Positions 26,782-35,302 of a stretch of 64,000 nucleotides of DNA are shown here, piece by piece; the stretch's first letter is position 1; each line of letters starts with the position of its first letter. The DNA comes from an uncultured Ulvibacter sp. Its GTDB lineage: Bacteria > Bacteroidota > Bacteroidia > Flavobacteriales > Flavobacteriaceae. Position numbers and translations under genes: made by a program. The notes under the pieces are model-generated. The model was not told where the DNA came from. It saw only the letters and a list, made by a program, of their open reading frames with translations, and ran no database searches. Location: assembly GCA_938083445.1 (NCBI GenBank), contig CALKCP010000009.1, forward strand, positions 1 to 64,000, read 5' to 3'.

Positions 26782-27840
26782 ATGGGTGTAACCATCACAG
26801 GGACTGGAAGCTTTATTCCCACCGGAATCGCAAAAAATGAACGGTTTGAAAACAACACTTTTTTTAACGAAGACGGCTCCCTTATCGGGCAGAAAAATGA
26901 AGTTATTATTAAAAAATTTAAAGCAATTACGGGCATTGCTGAAAGGCGATATATAGAGGATAAATTATCCACCTCAGACATCGCTTCCTCTGCAGCTTTA
27001 AAGGCGATTGAAAATTCTAAAATCGATATAGAAACATTGGACTATATCATAGTAGCCCACAATTATGGAGACGTAAAACATGGAAGTGTTCAAAGCGACG
27101 CTGTACCAAGTATTGCATCTCGTGTGAAGCACAATCTAAAAATTAAAAATCCCTCCTGTGTCGCTTACGATGTCTTGTTTGGATGTCCCGGTTGGATTGA
27201 GGGTGTTATACAAGCAAATGCCTTTATCAAGGCAGGAATGGCAACAAAAGCATTGGTTATTGGGGCCGAATCTCTTTCGAGGGTGATTGATCAGCATGAT
27301 CGAGATTCAATGATATTTAGTGATGGTGCAGGAGCCACAATTCTTGAAACCGCAGATGGTGCGAGTGGAATTTTAGCACACCTTAGTGCCACCTACGCAT
27401 ATGATGAAGCGCATTTTATTTATTTTGGAAAATCGAACAACAAGGAAGTAAAGGATTCTCCTAACTATATAAAAATGCATGGAAGGAAAATATATGAGTT
27501 TTCTTTAATAAAGGTGCCCGAAGCCATGAAATCTTGTTTGGATAAAAGCGGCATTCCCATTACAGATTTGAAAAAAATCTTTATTCATCAGGCAAATGAA
27601 AAGATGGATGAAGCGATAACGAATCGGTTTTATGCTCTTTATGATTTAGATCCACCCGAGGGCGTTATGCCCATGACTATAAACATGCTTGGCAATTCCA
27701 GTGTTGCGACTGTGCCTACCCTATATGATCTTGTGCTCAACGGTAAAATGGAAGGTCAAAAGGTCGAAAAAGGAGATGTTGTAATGTTCGCAAGTGTTGG
27801 CGCAGGAATGAATATTAACGCTATCGTTTACAGAGTTTAA
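26782..27840 (+). CDS. 3-oxoacyl-ACP synthase III family protein (FabH-like)
   Basis: A 352-residue ketoacyl synthase III homologue. The triad is visible: Cys in 'YDVLFGCPGWIEG', His in 'IFIHQANEKMDE' and Asn in 'MLGNSSVATVPT'. The C-terminal 'MFASVGAGMNINAIVYR' is typical. KS III enzymes join an acyl-CoA or acyl-ACP starter with malonyl-ACP. This one may be the housekeeping FabH-like enzyme or may serve a special lipid, since it is followed closely by a methyltransferase and a glycosyltransferase (gaps of 2 and -4 bases). ATG 26782 is chosen because of the promoter position. Confidence 0.88.
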   Translation: MGVTITGTGSFIPTGIAKNERFENNTFFNEDGSLIGQKNEVIIKKFKAITGIAERRYIEDKLSTSDIASSAALKAIENSKIDIETLDYIIVAHNYGDVKHGSVQSDAVPSIASRVKHNLKIKNPSCVAYDVLFGCPGWIEGVIQANAFIKAGMATKALVIGAESLSRVIDQHDRDSMIFSDGAGATILETADGASGILAHLSATYAYDEAHFIYFGKSNNKEVKDSPNYIKMHGRKIYEFSLIKVPEAMKSCLDKSGIPITDLKKIFIHQANEKMDEAITNRFYALYDLDPPEGVMPMTINMLGNSSVATVPTLYDLVLNGKMEGQKVEKGDVVMFASVGAGMNINAIVYRV

Positions 27841-27842
27841 AG

Positions 27843-28367
27843 ATGTACGAAGGTAAATTTCCTGTCAAAAGATACAAACATACCTTGCATTTTGTAGAGA
27901 ATACACTTTCAAAAGAACACTCAATTCTTGATTTAGGGGTGTCCAATCCTTTTTCTGAATTATTAGCAAAGCAGGGTTTCAATGTCACAAACACAAAAGG
28001 TGAAGATCTAGACCTCGATACTTCATCAGTTCAAACCGATGCTTTTGATGTTGTTACAGCCTTTGAAATTTTTGAACATTTAGTATCTCCTTTTAATGTC
28101 TTGAAAGATATAAAAGCAAAGAAATTAGTTGCTTCTATACCATTAAACTTATGGTTTGCTTCAGCGTATAGGAGCAAAACAGATAAACGCGACCGGCATT
28201 ATCACGAGTTTGAAGATTGGCAATTTGATTGGCTTCTAGAAAAAGCGGGGTGGCGAATAATCACACGAGAAAAATTCACAAACCCAGTAAAAAAAATTGG
28301 TTTTCGCCCTATTTTAAGATACTTCACACCGAGATATTATTTGGTATACGCTGAGCGAGTTTCATGA
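27843..28367 (+). CDS. Small SAM-dependent methyltransferase
   Basis: A 174-residue class I methyltransferase-like protein. It has a short motif I region 'SILDLGVSNPFSELLAKQGF', an acidic 'KGEDLDLDTSS' second strand, and 'FDVVTAFEIFEHLVSPFNVLKDIKAKKLVASIPL', typical of the UbiE/UbiG-like fold. It is shorter than usual, so it may be a minimal domain. It starts 2 bases after the FabH-like gene and overlaps the glycosyltransferase gene by 4 bases, so it belongs to an operon. Substrate unknown. Confidence 0.85.
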   Translation: MYEGKFPVKRYKHTLHFVENTLSKEHSILDLGVSNPFSELLAKQGFNVTNTKGEDLDLDTSSVQTDAFDVVTAFEIFEHLVSPFNVLKDIKAKKLVASIPLNLWFASAYRSKTDKRDRHYHEFEDWQFDWLLEKAGWRIITREKFTNPVKKIGFRPILRYFTPRYYLVYAERVS

Positions 28368-29212
28368 GAACCTATATCATCATACCAACATATAACGAAG
28401 AAACCTATCTCGCTCAAACACTTCAATCGTTAGTAGCGCAGACTATTATTCCAGATAGAATTATTGTTGTTAATGATAATTCGACCGATCAAAGTCAAAA
28501 TATTATTGACGATTTCGCTAACAAATATCATTTCATCACCGGCGTCTTGAATGTCTCTGCGCCGAACCATGAACCGGGCAGTAAGGTAATAAATGCCTTT
28601 AGCAGAGGCTTGAAAGAATTAGACGATGACTATGACATCTTATGTAAATTTGATGCAGATTTAATTTTTCCGAAGCATTACCTAGAGTCTATCATTTCAA
28701 TATTTAAAGCAAATCCAAAATGCGGTATGGCTGGAGGGTTTTGTCATATCCTTGACAAAGGTGACTGGAAATTGGAGAACCTAACGAATAAAGATCATAT
28801 TCGTGGAGCATTAAAAGCTTACAAGAAAGATTGTTTTAAACAAATTGGTGGACTGAAGAGCACTATGGGTTGGGACACGATCGATGAATTACAAGCGCAA
28901 TTTCACGGTTGGAAAATAAAAACAGACAGCTCCTTAGAGGTGAAGCACATGAGGCAAACGGGAGCTTCTTATTCTAAAACGGTAATACATAAGCAAGGGG
29001 AAGCCTTCTACAAAATGCGATATGGGCTTCTGCTTTCCTTTATAGCTGCCATAAAATTAGGGTCAAGAAAGAAAAATTTGATGTTTGTCATAAACACCAT
29101 GAAAGGCTACTATATGGCCCTAAGAAATGACACACCTTATTCCGTTTCAGATGAGGAAGGGATATTCATTCGTCAGCTAAGATGGAAAGGCATAAAAAAC
29201 AAATTATTCTAG
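28364..29212 (+). CDS. Family 2 glycosyltransferase
   Basis: A 282-residue GT-A glycosyltransferase. N-terminal 'YIIIPTYNEETYLAQTLQSLVAQT', 'IIVVNDNSTDQSQNIID', the DxD-type metal site in 'DILCKFDADLIFPKHYLE', and the 'GWDTIDELQAQFHGWKI' acceptor-site region are visible. No transmembrane segment is obvious. The 4-base overlap with the methyltransferase indicates coupled translation. It may decorate a lipid or surface glycan. Confidence 0.92.
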   Translation: MRTYIIIPTYNEETYLAQTLQSLVAQTIIPDRIIVVNDNSTDQSQNIIDDFANKYHFITGVLNVSAPNHEPGSKVINAFSRGLKELDDDYDILCKFDADLIFPKHYLESIISIFKANPKCGMAGGFCHILDKGDWKLENLTNKDHIRGALKAYKKDCFKQIGGLKSTMGWDTIDELQAQFHGWKIKTDSSLEVKHMRQTGASYSKTVIHKQGEAFYKMRYGLLLSFIAAIKLGSRKKNLMFVINTMKGYYMALRNDTPYSVSDEEGIFIRQLRWKGIKNKLF

Positions 29213-29242
29213 GCTTTCCGCAGCAATGACCTTTCTTATACC

Positions 29243-29250
29243 TATTTTTG
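29243..29250 (+). promoter_or_regulatory. -7 element TATTTTTG, candidate alkaline phosphatase promoter
   Basis: Exact TAnnTTTG match 24 bases before the start codon at 29274; no clear -33 TTG. Confidence 0.5.
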
Positions 29251-29273
29251 AAATCACTCCAAATAGATAGACT

Positions 29274-30347
29274 ATGAACCCTTTGCTTCGACAATTTATT
29301 GTTTTAATATCCCTAAGTATTGCTGGGTCTTTTAGCTTGATTGCTCAAGAGAGTCCAAAACCTAAAAATATTGTGCTTCTTATAGGAGACGGGATGGGAC
29401 TAAGTCAGGTTTCGGCAAGCTTATTTTACAATAAAGAAACAACCAACTTTGAACGGTTTTCAACAATAGGTCTTGTTAAAACCTCTTCTTCTAAGGAATT
29501 GGTTACCGATTCGGCATCCAGCGCTACTGCCTTTGCGACAGGAATAAAAACATACAATGGCGCCATTGGAGTTGATGAAAATGGTGTCGCTGTTGAAACC
29601 ATTATAGAGCAGCTTGTTAAGAAAGGATATGCCACAGGATTAATTTCAACATCATCTATAGTACACGCAACGCCTGCTAGTTTTTTTGCTCATTCTAAAT
29701 CTAGACGCCTGTATGAGGACATTGCCGCTTTCTTACCTTCTTCCAATATTGACTTTATAGCTGGTGGAGGAACAAAGTTTTTCGATAGCCGTGAAGATGG
29801 AAAGAATTTATTTTCAGTATTTAAAAAAAATGGATACGAAATTCACACGGAAGAACTGCCTAAGACCTTATCCACAAGAAAGCAGGTCATTCTGCTCGAA
29901 GAAGACGAAATGCCAAAGATGTTGGACGGCCGAGGAGATTTTCTTCCAAATGCGACAATATTAGCACTCGAAGCCTTGTCGAAAAATGAGACTGGCTTTT
30001 TTCTCTTGATAGAAGGGTCGCAAATTGATTGGGGTGGTCATGACAATGATGCAGATTATTTAATTAGCGAATTATTAGACTTTGATAAAACAATAGGAGC
30101 TGTTTTAGATTTTTCTAAAAAAAATGGAGAGACCTTAGTTATCGTCACTGCAGATCACGAAACAGGAGGGTTTACACTTAGCACAGACGATGGAGATTAC
30201 AACAAAATTAAGCCAACGTTTTCTACGACAGGACATTCAGCTAGCATGGTTCCCTTATTTGCTGAAGGCCCTGGAGCCTCTTTATTTGGTGGTATTTATG
30301 ATCATAGGGGCATTTATCAGAAAATGCGGGCCCTTCTTATCGAATAA
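29274..30347 (+). CDS. Exported alkaline phosphatase (PhoA-type)
   Basis: A 357-residue protein with a signal peptide (cut near SLIAQ, residue 25). The alkaline phosphatase signatures are 'NIVLLIGDGMGLSQVSAS' (metal site), 'VTDSASSATAFATG' with the phosphorylated Ser, 'IEGSQIDWGGHDND' and 'VTADHETGGFTL' with the metal-binding His. It releases phosphate from organic phosphate esters in the periplasm or outside. Shorter than E. coli PhoA and close to compact marine bacterial forms. It is preceded by its own -7 element. Confidence 0.95.
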   Translation: MNPLLRQFIVLISLSIAGSFSLIAQESPKPKNIVLLIGDGMGLSQVSASLFYNKETTNFERFSTIGLVKTSSSKELVTDSASSATAFATGIKTYNGAIGVDENGVAVETIIEQLVKKGYATGLISTSSIVHATPASFFAHSKSRRLYEDIAAFLPSSNIDFIAGGGTKFFDSREDGKNLFSVFKKNGYEIHTEELPKTLSTRKQVILLEEDEMPKMLDGRGDFLPNATILALEALSKNETGFFLLIEGSQIDWGGHDNDADYLISELLDFDKTIGAVLDFSKKNGETLVIVTADHETGGFTLSTDDGDYNKIKPTFSTTGHSASMVPLFAEGPGASLFGGIYDHRGIYQKMRALLIE

Positions 30348-30423
30348 TAGCGCGATGCAGGGCGAAGAATATTTTCGGAAAACAATTAGCAAAATTCCTT
30401 ACTTTAGCGGTACTTAGATTTAT

Positions 30424-31161
30424 ATGAAATATATTGAAGACATCGGTTCCTATTTCTTAATGCTTAAGAAAGTTTTTAGCAATCCTACCAAAACGTCGGT
30501 TTTGAAGGACCTAATTTTAAAAGAAATTGAAGATTTAATCATTGGTTCCATACCTATTGTTGCATTTATCTCATTTTTTGTTGGAGGTGTGGTTGCAATC
30601 CAAACTGCATTAAACATTGACAACCCGCTCATCCCATCTTATTTGATTGGTTTCGCGACAAGACAATCCATTATCCTCGAATTTGCGCCCACTTTTATCT
30701 CTGTTATCATGGCTGGTAAAGTCGGATCTTTTATCACCTCAAGCATAGGTTCTATGCGCGTTACCGAGCAAATAGACGCTCTGGAAGTAATGGGTGTCAA
30801 TTCACTTAATTATCTCGTTTACCCTAAAATAGTAGCCTTGCTACTCTATCCATTTGTTATTGCAATTGCCATGTTCTTGGGCATATTTGGGGGATGGGTC
30901 GCTGGTGTTTATGGCGGATTTAGTTCGTCTGATGCCTTTATTCAAGGGCTACAGCAAGACTTCATTCCATTTCATATACTATATGCTTTTATAAAAACGA
31001 GTGTATTTGCTTTTATCTTGGCTACAGTTCCATCTTGGCAAGGGTATTATATGAAAGGTGGTGCTTTAGAAGTTGGAAAAGCAAGCACGAACGCTTTTGT
31101 TTGGACAAGTGTTCTCATTATTTTAGCAAATTATATAATCACTCAACTTCTTTTAAGCTAA
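30424..31161 (+). CDS. mlaE: MlaE-family ABC transporter permease
   Basis: A 245-residue permease with about five to six membrane helices and the MlaE signature 'TRQSIILEFAPTFISVIMAGKVGSFITSSIGSMRVTEQIDALEVMGVNSLNYLVYPKI' (residues 76-133). It forms the membrane part of a phospholipid-moving ABC transporter that keeps the outer membrane asymmetric. Its stop codon shares a base with the start of the ATPase gene. The substrate-binding MCE/MlaD subunit is not adjacent. Confidence 0.93.
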   Translation: MKYIEDIGSYFLMLKKVFSNPTKTSVLKDLILKEIEDLIIGSIPIVAFISFFVGGVVAIQTALNIDNPLIPSYLIGFATRQSIILEFAPTFISVIMAGKVGSFITSSIGSMRVTEQIDALEVMGVNSLNYLVYPKIVALLLYPFVIAIAMFLGIFGGWVAGVYGGFSSSDAFIQGLQQDFIPFHILYAFIKTSVFAFILATVPSWQGYYMKGGALEVGKASTNAFVWTSVLIILANYIITQLLLS

Positions 31162-31925
31162 TGATTAAAGTAGAAAATATAAAAAAGAGCTTTGGTGAAG
31201 AAGAGATTCTAAAAGGGATTTCAACCACCTTCGACAAGGGGAAAACAAACTTAATAATTGGCCAGAGTGGAAGTGGAAAAACAGTATTACTTAAATGCTT
31301 GATTGGGTTGTTCGAGCCTAATGATGGTCTTATTTATTTTGAAGATAAGGTTTTAAAGAAAATGAACGACGAGGACCGTCGTAACCTAAGAGAAGATATT
31401 GGCATGCTATTTCAAGGCGGAGCGCTCTTTGATTCTATGACCATAGAAGAAAATGTCATGTTCCCTTTAAAGATGTTTTCAAGCCAGAAGAAAAGCGAAA
31501 TGCTGGAGCGGGTAAATGAAGTTCTTAAAAGGGTAAATCTTGAGAATGTCAATAATAAGTTTCCATCAGAAATCTCAGGCGGGATGCAGAAGAGAGTCTC
31601 CATTGCCCGAGCAATTGTAAACAAGCCTAAGTACCTTTTTTGTGACGAACCTAACTCAGGATTAGATCCCAACACCGCCATAGTTATTGACAACTTAATT
31701 CAGGAAATAACACACGAATACAATATTACGACCATCGTGGTAACCCACGATATGAATTCAGTTATGGAAATAGGTGAAAAAATTGTCTTTTTGAAAAATG
31801 GTTTGTTAGTTTGGCAAGGAACCAATGATGAAATTTTCAAAACTGACAATGATGATGTCACTAAATTTGTCTACTCGTCTGACTTATTTAAAAAAATACG
31901 AGATCTTCAAGTGAAAAAGAGCTAA
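31161..31925 (+). CDS. mlaF: MlaF-type ABC transporter ATP-binding protein
   Basis: A 254-residue ABC ATPase starting MIKVENIKKSFGEEEI. Walker A is 'IIGQSGSGKTVLLK' (near residues 33-46), the Q-loop is 'MLFQGGALFDSMT', the signature is 'EISGGMQKRVSIARAI', and Walker B is 'KYLFCDEPNSGLDP', followed by an H-loop in 'TTIVVTHDMNS'. The long upstream frame (from 31035) lies inside mlaE and is not coding; the 1-base overlap TAATG is typical of mlaE-mlaF pairs. Confidence 0.94.
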   Translation: MIKVENIKKSFGEEEILKGISTTFDKGKTNLIIGQSGSGKTVLLKCLIGLFEPNDGLIYFEDKVLKKMNDEDRRNLREDIGMLFQGGALFDSMTIEENVMFPLKMFSSQKKSEMLERVNEVLKRVNLENVNNKFPSEISGGMQKRVSIARAIVNKPKYLFCDEPNSGLDPNTAIVIDNLIQEITHEYNITTIVVTHDMNSVMEIGEKIVFLKNGLLVWQGTNDEIFKTDNDDVTKFVYSSDLFKKIRDLQVKKS

Positions 31926-31975
31926 GTTTTTCCTCCTAACTCTTTATAAATCAATTAAATTCTGCTAATTTAGCT

Positions 31976-31983
31976 CAAAATAA
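31976..31983 (+). promoter_or_regulatory. Candidate -7 element TAATTTAG
   Basis: One mismatch from TAnnTTTG, 13 bases before the ATG at 31997; the same octamer is used in the candidate promoter at 16899-16906. No clear -33 element. Confidence 0.35.
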
Positions 31984-31996
31984 AAAAGAAAATCTA

Positions 31997-33613
31997 ATGA
32001 AAAATTATTTACTTCTCTGTGTATATATCCTCTTTGGAGCATCTGTTATGGCACAAGTCACATTTACCAATCACGGAAGCATGTTGGGTAATTATGCCGA
32101 TTCTTCGGAAGTTGGTGCGGATATGAATGGTGATTATCTCGACGATTATGTTCGTGTTTCTCAAAATGGTATTGGTATTGACTATCAAAATGCAGATCAA
32201 ACCTTTACCTCTATTTGGATTCCTATGGCCATTCCAAATGTTCCCAACTGGAGTATTGCAGCTGGAGATTTAGATAAAAATGGGTATAACGACCTTCTTT
32301 TAGGGAATGGATCGCGCGTAACTTTCCTTCTTGCGAGCGCTGATGGAACCTCATACACACCCCAAGATTTTCCAGAATATATTTTCTCTCAACGATCTAC
32401 AATGGCCGACATCGACAATGATGGAGATTTGGATGCATTTGTTTGTCATGATGTTGATTTAAGCCACCCCTACAGAAATGATGGAACTGGCAATATGACA
32501 CTCGATCAAACACTCATCGAAACCATCGACGCACCAGGAAACTATGCTGCGGTATGGGTCGATTATGATAATGATGGTGACCAAGATATGTATTTAACCA
32601 AGTGCAGAGGTGGAGCCTCCCCAGGAGATCCATACAGAGACAATGCAATGTATACAAATGATGGAACAGGGGTCTTTACTGAAAACGCACTGGACATTGG
32701 AATGCGAGATAACGCACAATCATGGGCAACGGTTTTTGAAGACTTTGACAATGATGGAGATTTTGATGCCTTTATTGTAAATCACGATTTTAAAAATCGC
32801 TTTATGCTGAATGACGGGACGGGTAATTTTACGGACATTATCGATACAACCGGCATCGACTCATCCGACCTAGGAGCCTGGGAAAACCAAGCAGGTGATT
32901 TTGATAATAATGGATTTATAGATATTTTTTCTGAAATGTCTTCAGAATTATATTTGAATAATGGCGACCGTACATTTACAGGAATGAGCTTAAACTTTGA
33001 TGAAGGCGCAATTGGAGACTTTAACAATGATGGTTTTCTTGACGTGATGAACGATGGAAATTTCTATGCAAACACGACAGCAAATGGAAACAATTGGATG
33101 AAAATTGGGCTTTTGGGAACAACAAGCAATATCAATGGCATTGGAGCACGTATTCAAATTCTTGGTGAATGGGGAACTCAAATGAGAGAAATTCGATCTG
33201 GTCAAGGGTTTAGTCACATGAACTCTTTAATTGGACATTTCGGTATCGGACAAAGCACTGTTATAGACGAGATCATTATTACATGGCCTGATGGAACTGT
33301 AGACATCATTACAGATCCTGCAATTAACACACAAATTATTGTTGAACAAGGAAGTTCTCCGCTTGCCATAACCGATTTCCAAAAAGAAGGAATTAGTTTA
33401 TACCCTAATCCTACTGTTGACGTTGTTCGATTTTCGCTACCGGGCTTGCAAGAAGTACCTGTAAGCGTTATTGATGTGAATGGCAAAGTAGTATTGAATA
33501 CGAGAATTTCTCAGGAAAACAGCATCAATGTAGGTCTACTAAAAAGTGGTATCTATTTTGTGCAAATGGAGATTGAAAAGAAAATTGTGAATTATAAGCT
33601 GCTTAAAAAATAG
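31997..33613 (+). CDS. T9SS-sorted FG-GAP/VCBS repeat protein with UnbV/ASPIC domain
   Basis: A 538-residue protein with a signal peptide (cut near SVMAQ, residue 20). The body has repeated Asp-rich calcium-binding FG-GAP-like loops such as 'DIDNDGDLDAFVC', 'DYDNDGDQDMYLT', 'DFDNDGDFDAFIV' and 'DFNNDGFLDVMND', forming a seven-bladed propeller. An ASPIC/UnbV module follows ('GIGARIQILGEWGTQMREIRSGQGFSHMNSLIGHFGIGQ'). The last 75 residues are a T9SS sorting domain ('LYPNPTVDVVRFSL', 'GIYFVQMEIEKKIVNYKLLKK'). It is likely a calcium-stabilised surface protein, perhaps for adhesion or polymer binding. Confidence 0.92.
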   Translation: MKNYLLLCVYILFGASVMAQVTFTNHGSMLGNYADSSEVGADMNGDYLDDYVRVSQNGIGIDYQNADQTFTSIWIPMAIPNVPNWSIAAGDLDKNGYNDLLLGNGSRVTFLLASADGTSYTPQDFPEYIFSQRSTMADIDNDGDLDAFVCHDVDLSHPYRNDGTGNMTLDQTLIETIDAPGNYAAVWVDYDNDGDQDMYLTKCRGGASPGDPYRDNAMYTNDGTGVFTENALDIGMRDNAQSWATVFEDFDNDGDFDAFIVNHDFKNRFMLNDGTGNFTDIIDTTGIDSSDLGAWENQAGDFDNNGFIDIFSEMSSELYLNNGDRTFTGMSLNFDEGAIGDFNNDGFLDVMNDGNFYANTTANGNNWMKIGLLGTTSNINGIGARIQILGEWGTQMREIRSGQGFSHMNSLIGHFGIGQSTVIDEIIITWPDGTVDIITDPAINTQIIVEQGSSPLAITDFQKEGISLYPNPTVDVVRFSLPGLQEVPVSVIDVNGKVVLNTRISQENSINVGLLKSGIYFVQMEIEKKIVNYKLLKK

Positions 33614-33633
33614 CCGCCTCATACTTACAAATT

Positions 33634-33669
33634 AAAAAAGGCATCCCGATACAACGGGATGCCTTTTTT
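33634..33669 (+). terminator. Rho-independent terminator
   Basis: AAAAAAGGCATCCCG (33634-33648) with CGGGATGCCTTTTTT (33655-33669), 6-base loop. It could work for the gene on either side. Confidence 0.94.
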
Positions 33670-33772
33670 AATGGTGTAAAAGCACCTCAGTTATTTCAAT
33701 ATCAGGGTGTCAGTTTTGGTGAAATTTGATTTTAAGACACTTGCATAACGTATCGTTTATAAATTCTCATAA

Positions 33773-33886
33773 TTAATTTTCGGGCCCATAGATATCTCCT
33801 GAAATGGAATTATGTCTTGTTCTAAGCTTCACAGTTTTAACATCCTTTAATCTAGGTAGGTCGTCTTCTAATCTCTTATCACCAAA
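33773..33886 (-). pseudogene. Possible short gene relic downstream of sprT-like gene
   Basis: On the minus strand a frame of about 37 codons, closed by TGA upstream and TAA downstream, reads like ordinary protein (GDKRLEDDLPRLKDVKTV then KLRTRHNSISGDIYGPEN) and has no ATG. The peptide has balanced composition, unlike most AT-rich noncoding frames here. It may be the decayed end of an old gene; chance is also possible. Nothing else was seen at 33670-33909. Confidence 0.25.
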
Positions 33887-33909
33887 TCAAGAGACTCTCT
33901 AGAACCCAG

Positions 33910-34506
33910 TTATTTTAGAAATTCAACCTCAGCATTCGGGTTGAACAAATAGATCCGTCCGGTTGCGATTTCAACACACTCATATCGCTTTACTCGTTGT
34001 TTACCTCGTTTAAAAATCTTTCCATTATACAAACGAAAATTTGCTCCAAAGGGGATTTCGAATATATAATTTTTATCATTTGGAGGATCGTAGGCTTTTA
34101 GCGCTAAGGACAAGCGAGAATCTGTATCGCTGGTGGCCTTGGGGTTCTTAAAGTGAACTGCTAAGAATGGCAACAACTGATGAGGAAATATCTCCGGACG
34201 AATAAAGGGTAGCATAAGCCCTTGGAATGTAAATTTCCACTCGGTCCCATGTGGCTTAATAGTGCGACCGTATTTTTGAAAAGCGACTAAGTGCGCTATC
34301 TCGTGAATTAAGGTAATGAAAAAACGAAACCTGTTTAAGTTTGCATTGACTGTTATTTGATGCTCTCCATTTGGTAGTTTTCTATAATCTCCATGCCGAG
34401 TAACACGCTCATTTACAATTTTTAAATGAACATGATTTGATTGAATCAATTCAAAAGTTGATTCAACCGCAGCCTCAGGTATATATCTCTCAAGCACCTC
34501 AGTCAT
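33910..34506 (-). CDS. SprT-like zinc metalloprotease-domain protein
   Basis: A 198-residue protein with the SprT-type zinc motif 'FITLIHEIAHLVAFQKYGRTIKPHGTEWKFTF', that is HExxH with a downstream His, at about residues 84-115. A basic C-terminal part ('KIFKRGKQRVKRYECVEIATGRIYLF') resembles the nucleic-acid-binding tail of SprT proteins. The Cys zinc-ribbon pattern is weak (only one clear Cys). Cytoplasmic. The role is uncertain; eukaryotic Spartan homologues act on DNA-protein crosslinks. It lies 6 bases downstream of an SDR gene. Confidence 0.87.
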   Translation of the reverse strand: MTEVLERYIPEAAVESTFELIQSNHVHLKIVNERVTRHGDYRKLPNGEHQITVNANLNRFRFFITLIHEIAHLVAFQKYGRTIKPHGTEWKFTFQGLMLPFIRPEIFPHQLLPFLAVHFKNPKATSDTDSRLSLALKAYDPPNDKNYIFEIPFGANFRLYNGKIFKRGKQRVKRYECVEIATGRIYLFNPNAEVEFLK

Positions 34507-34512
34507 ATTTAA

Positions 34513-35193
34513 TTAGGGTGTTGAACTGGAAACTTGTAAAATTTTACCATTGTAGAATTTATTAGCCTTTAGCGAAAAATCGTAGATGTAAGATGCCATT
34601 TCGTCTGCAGTTAAAGGGGCCTTATACCCAGGAAATGCTTCTTCCAGCATTTCGGTCTGGACGGCTCCTAGGGCGAGTACGTTAAAAGATGGACCAGATT
34701 CCTTGTATTCTTCTGCCAATAGCTCAGAGAGCGTTATTACAGCTCCTTTGCTACTACTATATGCACTGAGACCAGAAAACTTAGAACTTCCTTGTATGCC
34801 CCCAATACTGCTTATGGTGACCACATGCCCAGCGGAATTCATAAATGGAATAACGGCTTGCGTAATTGCTGCAACACCAAAAACATTTACCTCATATACT
34901 TTTCTAAAGTCTTCTACGCTTATTTTTGAAAAAGCTTCGTTCACGAGTAAGCCCGAATTATTAATTAAAATATCTACCTGACTCCAATGTTCTTTTATAT
35001 AGGCTGAAACCTTTGCAATGTCTGAGGCGTCTGTTATATCAAATGGAAATGCCGCGCAGTTTTTTAGCGACAACTCCTGAATTGGCAAAACATTTCTTGA
35101 TAGCGCTAAGACCTTATGGCCAGCATCGGTAAAATACTTGGCAAGCTCCAAACCAATTCCTCGGCTAGTTCCTGTTATGATTACGTTTTTCAT
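34513..35193 (-). CDS. Short-chain dehydrogenase/reductase
   Basis: A 226-residue classical SDR. The NAD(P) motif 'IITGTSRGIGLEL' is at residues 4-16, 'NNSG' near 85, catalytic Ser in 'VVTISSIGG' and the YxxxK motif in 'SGLSAYSSSKGAVITL'. It is somewhat short, so the C-terminal substrate part is minimal. The substrate cannot be told. TATCTTTA lies just upstream of its start and is one mismatch from the -7 consensus. Confidence 0.92.
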   Translation of the reverse strand: MKNVIITGTSRGIGLELAKYFTDAGHKVLALSRNVLPIQELSLKNCAAFPFDITDASDIAKVSAYIKEHWSQVDILINNSGLLVNEAFSKISVEDFRKVYEVNVFGVAAITQAVIPFMNSAGHVVTISSIGGIQGSSKFSGLSAYSSSKGAVITLSELLAEEYKESGPSFNVLALGAVQTEMLEEAFPGYKAPLTADEMASYIYDFSLKANKFYNGKILQVSSSTP

Positions 35194-35302
35194 AGTCTAA
35201 AGATACACAAATCCCGCTACTTTCTGAATTCGAAAACAACGGGATTTATAATTTTAAGAGGAAGCTTTCATTTATATATTTTGCTTCCGTAGTTCAATGC
35301 TC

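Noticed and set aside
31035-31160. N-terminal extension of mlaF by 42 codons
   Set aside because: It lies inside mlaE in another frame; the ABC ATPase family start is MIKVENIKKSF at 31161.
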